DNA of 9,668 nucleotides. Origin: a bacterium (GTDB lineage: Bacteria; Babelota; Babeliae; Babelales; Chromulinivoraceae). The stretch's first letter is position 1. Each line of letters starts with the position of its first letter. Shown in pieces: positions 6,612-9,668 of the stretch. The stretch covers positions 1 through 9,668 of the forward strand of contig CANCGK010000030.1 in assembly GCA_947377595.1 (NCBI GenBank). Reading direction: 5' to 3'. Below the pieces are notes generated by a model. That model had not been told where the DNA came from and made no database searches. It saw only the letters and a program-made list of their open reading frames with translations. Made by a program: the position numbers and the translations under genes.

Positions 6612-7615
6612 AACATATTGCAATTAATGGGTTTGGCAGAATTGGCAGATCTTTTTTACGTGCTTATTTAGCAGATCCAATCGCTCAAAAAGAGTTGAAA
6701 ATTGTTGCGATTAACGTTGGGCCTTCGATTGTAGCACACGTCCCACATATGTTTAAGTATGATACATTTATGGGAACTTTACCTGATGACGTTACTTTAG
6801 AAAATGATCGTCTGGTCGTTGCAGGCCATAGCATTCCTTTGCTTGCTATTATGAATCCTGCTGATGCACAATGGGATAGATTTGCTGTCGATATAGTTGT
6901 TGAAGCAACTGGATTTTTTACTTCTCGTCAAAAAGCAATGCAACATATTACAGCTGGTGCAAAAAAAGTATTGATTACAGCGCCAAGTAAAGATGCTGAT
7001 GTGACAATTGTTATGGGTGTTAATCATGAAAAATATGATCGAAATAACCATAGTATTATTTCTCTTGCAAGTTGTACAACCAATGCCCTAGCGCCGATGT
7101 TACAAGTTTTGCACGAAACTTTTGATGTGCAATATGCGATGATGAATACCATTCATTCGTACACGAATAATCAAGTACTTTTAGATGGTGATGCTCGTGA
7201 TCTGCGTCAGGCTCGCGCTGCAACATTAAGTATGATTCCAACGTCGACAGGTGCATCATCAGCAATTGAACAAGTTTATCCGGTGTTGACTGGCAAAGTA
7301 ACAGGTATGAGTTTGCGAGTTCCTGTGGGTAAAATTTCTATGGTTGATCTGACTTTTACGACAAGTAAACCGTTGGATAAAGTTGCTATCAATCAAGCTT
7401 TTCGTCAAGCTTGCGACGGTAAATTAGCGGGTATTTTAGAAAGTACTACCGTGCCTTTAGTTTCTATAGATTATACCAACAATCCTCATTCGGTCATCAT
7501 CGATGAGCTATTGACCGATGTGTGCGGCAATATGGGCAAAGTTTTTGGTTGGTATGATAATGAATATGGTTATTCGTGCCGCATTAAAGATTTTTTAGTA
7601 CAATCATCTTTTTGA
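6608..7615 (+). CDS. gap: Glyceraldehyde-3-phosphate dehydrogenase, type I
   Basis: Cytosolic glycolytic enzyme oxidising glyceraldehyde 3-phosphate to 1,3-bisphosphoglycerate with NAD(P). The 335 residues show the nucleotide-binding GFGRIG at 8-13, catalytic Cys156 in SCTTN, the activating His183 in TIHSYTN, the phosphate-binding STGAS near 213-217, and the C-terminal WYDNEYGYS. Length is normal. Two departures stand out: the segment after strand 2 reads AINVGPS, lacking the Asp that usually contacts the adenosine ribose of NAD, and the second Cys of the usual CTTNC is Ala160, a change tolerated in the family. The gene starts within the stop of the endonuclease gene (ATGA at 6608-6611). It ends the operon; no T-tailed terminator follows before the paralogue array. 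Confidence 0.96.
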   Translation: MKHIAINGFGRIGRSFLRAYLADPIAQKELKIVAINVGPSIVAHVPHMFKYDTFMGTLPDDVTLENDRLVVAGHSIPLLAIMNPADAQWDRFAVDIVVEATGFFTSRQKAMQHITAGAKKVLITAPSKDADVTIVMGVNHEKYDRNNHSIISLASCTTNALAPMLQVLHETFDVQYAMMNTIHSYTNNQVLLDGDARDLRQARAATLSMIPTSTGASSAIEQVYPVLTGKVTGMSLRVPVGKISMVDLTFTTSKPLDKVAINQAFRQACDGKLAGILESTTVPLVSIDYTNNPHSVIIDELLTDVCGNMGKVFGWYDNEYGYSCRIKDFLVQSSF

Positions 7616-7631
7616 TTTTTGTGACAACTGG

Positions 7632-7658
7632 TTGCAAAATACCCCCCCCTGTTAAAAT
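7632..7658 (+). promoter_or_regulatory. Extended -10 promoter of paralogue copy 1, with a C8 tract in the spacer
   Basis: TTGCAA (7632-7637) and TAAAAT (7653-7658) are separated by 15 bases, with TGT directly before the -10 as in extended -10 promoters. Eight consecutive C (7642-7649) lie inside the spacer. The same layout occurs upstream of copy 3 (TTGCAA, N16, TGG-TAGAAT), and conservation between paralogues supports the call. A 15-base spacer is shorter than the usual 17, so gain of one or two C would be expected to strengthen it. A 9-pair hairpin with two G-U pairs (7617-7639) overlaps the -35 but has no T-tail. Confidence 0.55.
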
Positions 7659-7690
7659 AAATAGGTATTGAAAATTTTATATTTTTACAA

Positions 7691-7695
7691 AAGGA
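7691..7695 (+). promoter_or_regulatory. Shine-Dalgarno that sets the start of paralogue copy 1
   Basis: AAGGA ends five bases before ATG 7701. It rules against a longer TTG start at 7668 and matches the identical block before copy 3 (9204-9208). Copy 2 lacks it. Confidence 0.8.
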
Positions 7696-7700
7696 AAACT

Positions 7701-8450
7701 ATGAAAAAGTTTTTAATGATAGGGTTAATGATTGCAGGGCAGGTGCATGGTACTTCACAGACCATGTGGCAGAATATTGAAAATCTTGCTGAACAGGGTG
7801 AAGCATATAAAGTAAAACATAGCCTCAATAAAAATCCAGTCAATTTAGATGAATGGAAAAAAATAACAGGCAAAGCTTCTCTGGTGAGCCATGTACAACG
7901 TGGGCAAAACAGTTGTTCTATAAAAGAATATATTGACGTAATTAATAAAAATCAAAGTGAAATATACCCTATACCAAATTCTACTGAAAAAACAGCTGTT
8001 ATGGATCAATCTGATCAAAACGTTTTAACAGTTGCTCCAACATGGCACAATACAGCAATGGTCAAGTATAATCTTGATTTTATTTGGCTTAAAAATTCCT
8101 TCTTGCTTTTTGCAGCAGGAGCAGGATTGCTTGCAGGAGCAAATGCGGCAAAATCTGCAGGTTATTCAAAAGATTTAGTTAACCCGATGAGTACACTAGG
8201 AACAACATTACGCTTTTGTGGTTTTTTGAGCAGTCTATTGCTCTCTTCTCGTGGAAAATATAGTAAATTTGATTGTCCTAACGATAATAAATTGTTTGTT
8301 GTGCAAGATGAAGCGGTATATGCAGTGCCAGTAAGTAATTCAATCACAATTGCTTCTGAAGGTGTGAGTCTAGTGCAAGATGGGACAAGTGTATACGGTG
8401 CAGTAGAGGTTGTAGGGCGAGTAGTGCCAATTGTATCTTATACTATATAG
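7701..8450 (+). CDS. Exported two-TM protein, tandem paralogue family, copy 1
   Basis: Family not recognised. From ATG 7701 the product has 249 residues. Residues 1-17 form a signal peptide (KKF, hydrophobic core, VHG|TS). Residues 18-56 hold TMWQNIENLAEQG and NPVNLDEWKK, shared with copy 2. Residues about 57-104 are variable. SDQNVL at 104-109 opens a conserved half: a hydrophobic segment at 132-149 (SFLLFAAGAGLLAGANAA), the loop KSAGYSKDLVNPM, a second segment at about 164-183, and RGKYSKF at 184-190. The last 59 residues (DCPNDNKLF to VSYTI) are beta-like and found in neither other copy as far as seen. Over SDQNVL to KYSKF, copies 1 and 2 differ at about 12 of 86 positions. A membrane or secreted envelope protein is inferred; function unknown. 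Confidence 0.8.
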   Translation: MKKFLMIGLMIAGQVHGTSQTMWQNIENLAEQGEAYKVKHSLNKNPVNLDEWKKITGKASLVSHVQRGQNSCSIKEYIDVINKNQSEIYPIPNSTEKTAVMDQSDQNVLTVAPTWHNTAMVKYNLDFIWLKNSFLLFAAGAGLLAGANAAKSAGYSKDLVNPMSTLGTTLRFCGFLSSLLLSSRGKYSKFDCPNDNKLFVVQDEAVYAVPVSNSITIASEGVSLVQDGTSVYGAVEVVGRVVPIVSYTI

Positions 8451-8454
8451 AAAA

Positions 8455-9051
8455 TACAAAAGCATGAAAAAGTTTTTAATGATAGGGTTAGTGTTTGCAG
8501 GGCAGGTGCATGATGCTTCGATTGATCTTGGTAATACAGCTTGGCAGAATATTAAAAATCTTGCTGAACAGGGTCGAAAATATCAAGAAAGACATGGACT
8601 CAAAGAAAATCCAGTCAATTTAGATGAATGGAAAAAAACAACAGGCAATATCAGCGTTTATGATGATTTTTCACTTACGTCTAAAGATAAAACTGTCAAG
8701 CATGTCTCTTATTTTATTCATCATACTAATGAAAATCAATATTCAATATGGGGTATGCAAAATACTGTTTTAAAAAAAGCTGTTATTAAAAACTCTGATC
8801 AAAACGTTTTAAAAGTTGCTCGAACATGGCACAATATAGCAATGGTCAAGTATAATCTTGATTTGATTTGGCTCAAAAATTCCTTCTTGGTTTTTGTAGC
8901 AGGAGCAGGATTGTTTGCAGGAGTAAATGCGGCAAAATCTGCAGGTTATTCAAAAGATTTAGTCAATCCGATGAGCACACTAGGAAAAACATTAGGTTGT
9001 TGTGGTTTGGGCAGTCTATTGCTCTCTTCTCGTGGAAAATATAGTAAATTT
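8455..9051 (+). repeat. Tandem paralogue unit 2
   Basis: Homology to the other units starts only at TACAAAAG (8455-8462), directly before the start codon. The six bases net that separate this motif from the ATG in units 1 and 3, including the Shine-Dalgarno, are missing, as is the whole promoter block. It ends at the KYSKF codons like unit 1. Confidence 0.8.
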
Positions 9052-9111
9052 AATTACAATAGCACATCTAAAACAGGTGTTGTTATTGAGCAAGATCAAG
9101 CGGGGATGTAA
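8464..9111 (+). CDS. Exported two-TM protein, tandem paralogue family, copy 2
   Basis: Same unrecognised family as its neighbours. I start at ATG 8464, where homology with the other copies begins (MKKFLMIGL), giving 215 residues; an in-frame TTG at 8431 lies inside copy 1 and is not supported. The signal peptide ends VHD-AS, with Asp where the others have Gly at the likely cleavage position, so processing may differ. The variable part is about 61-110 (NISVYDDFSLTSKDK and on), the membrane segments about 139-156 and 173-188, and the tail only 19 residues (NYNSTSKTGVV to QAGM), far shorter than in copy 1. The gene starts 13 bases after copy 1 ends, without its own promoter or Shine-Dalgarno, so it probably depends on copy 1 transcription and on translation re-initiation. 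Confidence 0.78.
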   Translation: MKKFLMIGLVFAGQVHDASIDLGNTAWQNIKNLAEQGRKYQERHGLKENPVNLDEWKKTTGNISVYDDFSLTSKDKTVKHVSYFIHHTNENQYSIWGMQNTVLKKAVIKNSDQNVLKVARTWHNIAMVKYNLDLIWLKNSFLVFVAGAGLFAGVNAAKSAGYSKDLVNPMSTLGKTLGCCGLGSLLLSSRGKYSKFNYNSTSKTGVVIEQDQAGM

Positions 9112-9143
9112 GTACAAGAAATCTATAAAAACCAGACAGCCAG

Positions 9144-9171
9144 TTGCAAAATCTCCTCTCGCTGGTAGAAT
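9144..9171 (+). promoter_or_regulatory. Extended -10 promoter of paralogue copy 3
   Basis: TTGCAA (9144-9149), a 16-base spacer, then TGG followed by TAGAAT (9166-9171). The hexamer positions match those before copy 1, but the spacer reads as mixed C/T (TCTCCTCTCG) rather than a C homopolymer and is one base longer. Confidence 0.5.
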
Positions 9172-9213
9172 AAAGATGTATTGAAAATCATATATTTTTA
9201 CAAAAGGAAAACT

Positions 9214-9668
9214 ATGAAAAAGTTTTTAATGATAGGGTTAGTGTTTGCAGGTCAGATGCATGGTACTTCGATAAATACTTCACAGACCATGTGGCAACAT
9301 ATTCAAGCAGTTGCTAATAAGGGTAAGAGCAAAGGCGTGGAGTTTGATGAACAAAAATTGAAACAAATTGCTGGTCAAGTGGGCGCATGGGAACAGAGTA
9401 ATTTGAAACGAATAACTGCAAAATTATTTATGAATGAAGTGAATAGTCAGGTGCGATTACTACATGATATTGATTCAGTAATAATGACTAGACGCATTAC
9501 TGATAAGGACTCAATGGCAGTCTTGCAAAAGATAGATGCAAACGTTTTAAAAGTTGCTCCAACATCGCACAATAAAGCAATGGTTAACTGGAATCTTGAT
9601 TTGATTTGGCTTAAAAATTCCTTCTTGTTTTTTGCAGCAGGAGCGGGATTGCTTGCAGGAGCACATGC
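9214..9668 (+). CDS. Exported two-TM protein, tandem paralogue family, copy 3 (partial)
   Basis: Open from ATG 9214 to the window edge (151 codons), with AAGGA five bases upstream. It shares the signal peptide (MKKFLMIGLVFAGQMHG|TS), TSQTMWQ after it, and the start of the membrane region (NVLKVAPTSHNKAMV, then LDLIWLKNSFLFFAAGAGLLAGA). Between them, about residues 31-107, the sequence (NKGKSKGVEFDEQKLKQIAGQ and on) does not resemble copies 1 or 2 and lacks their NPVNLDEWKK. The N-terminus looks mosaic: GTS plus TSQTMWQ as in copy 1, while LVFAGQ and the inserted Ser-Ile recall copy 2. The missing part should hold the second membrane segment and a tail. Function unknown. Confidence 0.75.
   Translation, partial: MKKFLMIGLVFAGQMHGTSINTSQTMWQHIQAVANKGKSKGVEFDEQKLKQIAGQVGAWEQSNLKRITAKLFMNEVNSQVRLLHDIDSVIMTRRITDKDSMAVLQKIDANVLKVAPTSHNKAMVNWNLDLIWLKNSFLFFAAGAGLLAGAH

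Larger units (their letters stand above)
7631..8270 (+). repeat. Tandem paralogue unit 1
   Basis: This unit begins at GTTGCAAAAT before the promoter and runs to the codons for KYSKF. It is homologous to 8455-9051 (without the promoter) and 9143-9668 (cut by the window). DNA identity is high in the first 50 or so bases of each gene and again over the membrane hairpin, with an unalignable stretch between. Confidence 0.8.
9143..9668 (+). repeat. Tandem paralogue unit 3 (cut by window end)
   Basis: It carries the full upstream block seen in unit 1: GTTGCAAAAT, promoter, GTATTGAAAAT, TATTTTTACAAAAGGAAAACT-like leader. The gene follows at the same spacing. The array may continue beyond 9668. Confidence 0.8.

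Noticed and set aside
7616..7640. Intrinsic terminator after the GAPDH gene
   Set aside because: A 9-pair hairpin with two G-U pairs can be drawn, but no T-tract follows and its right arm is the conserved -35 region of the paralogue promoter.
7668..7700. Upstream TTG start for paralogue copy 1
   Set aside because: ATG 7701 has a strong AAGGA at the right distance and begins the signal peptide conserved in all three copies; the extra residues would spoil the export signal.
8431..8463. Upstream TTG start for paralogue copy 2
   Set aside because: It lies within the end of copy 1 and outside the homology shared with the other copies.
9002..9184. Short plus-strand open frame overlapping the end of copy 2
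   Set aside because: It is out of frame with copy 2 through the conserved membrane region and runs into the copy 3 promoter; no start signal or protein-like features.

Overview
The window is AT-rich DNA from a bacterium using the standard code (TAA, TAG and TGA all act as stops). Short 4-base gene overlaps, small intergenic gaps, several exported proteins of no recognised family and a tandem lineage-specific paralogue family suggest a compact, host-associated or endosymbiont-like genome. My best guess is a Dependentiae (TM6)/Babeliae-like or similar intracellular bacterium. This rests on general style only; no marker gene in the window fixes the phylum.

Layout. (1) 1-920: the last 28 codons of an unrecognised upstream gene, then an exported protein that joins a glutaredoxin/GST-N-like domain to a thioredoxin domain. 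(2) 921-1946: a 239-bp AT-rich gap with several small inverted repeats, then an exported, Pro/Ala/Val/Glu/Thr-repeat protein with a C-terminal membrane anchor, ended by a good intrinsic terminator. (3) 1947-4319, minus strand: a complete SbcC/Rad50-type DNA-repair ATPase with zinc hook, convergent with region 2. (4) 4320-4404: a short divergent promoter region. (5) 4405-7615: three genes joined by two ATGA stop/start overlaps: phosphomannomutase/phosphoglucomutase, endonuclease IV and glyceraldehyde-3-phosphate dehydrogenase. Sugar-phosphate metabolism and base-excision repair are therefore translationally coupled. (6) 7616-9668: at least three tandem copies of one unrecognised exported two-TM protein family. 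The third copy runs off the window.

The most interesting part is region 6. The copies share a nearly identical signal peptide and (as far as seen) a conserved membrane hairpin, but the intervening segment, and in copies 1 and 2 the C-terminal tail, differ sharply. Copies 1 and 3 have homologous upstream regions with an extended -10 promoter and the same Shine-Dalgarno block, while copy 2 has lost both. In copy 1 the stretch between the -35 and -10 hexamers contains a run of eight C, the only such run I see in the window, and the spacer is one base shorter than in copy 3. This looks like a candidate slipped-strand (phase-variation) switch controlling a variable surface or envelope protein. No tRNA, rRNA, CRISPR array or insertion sequence was seen.
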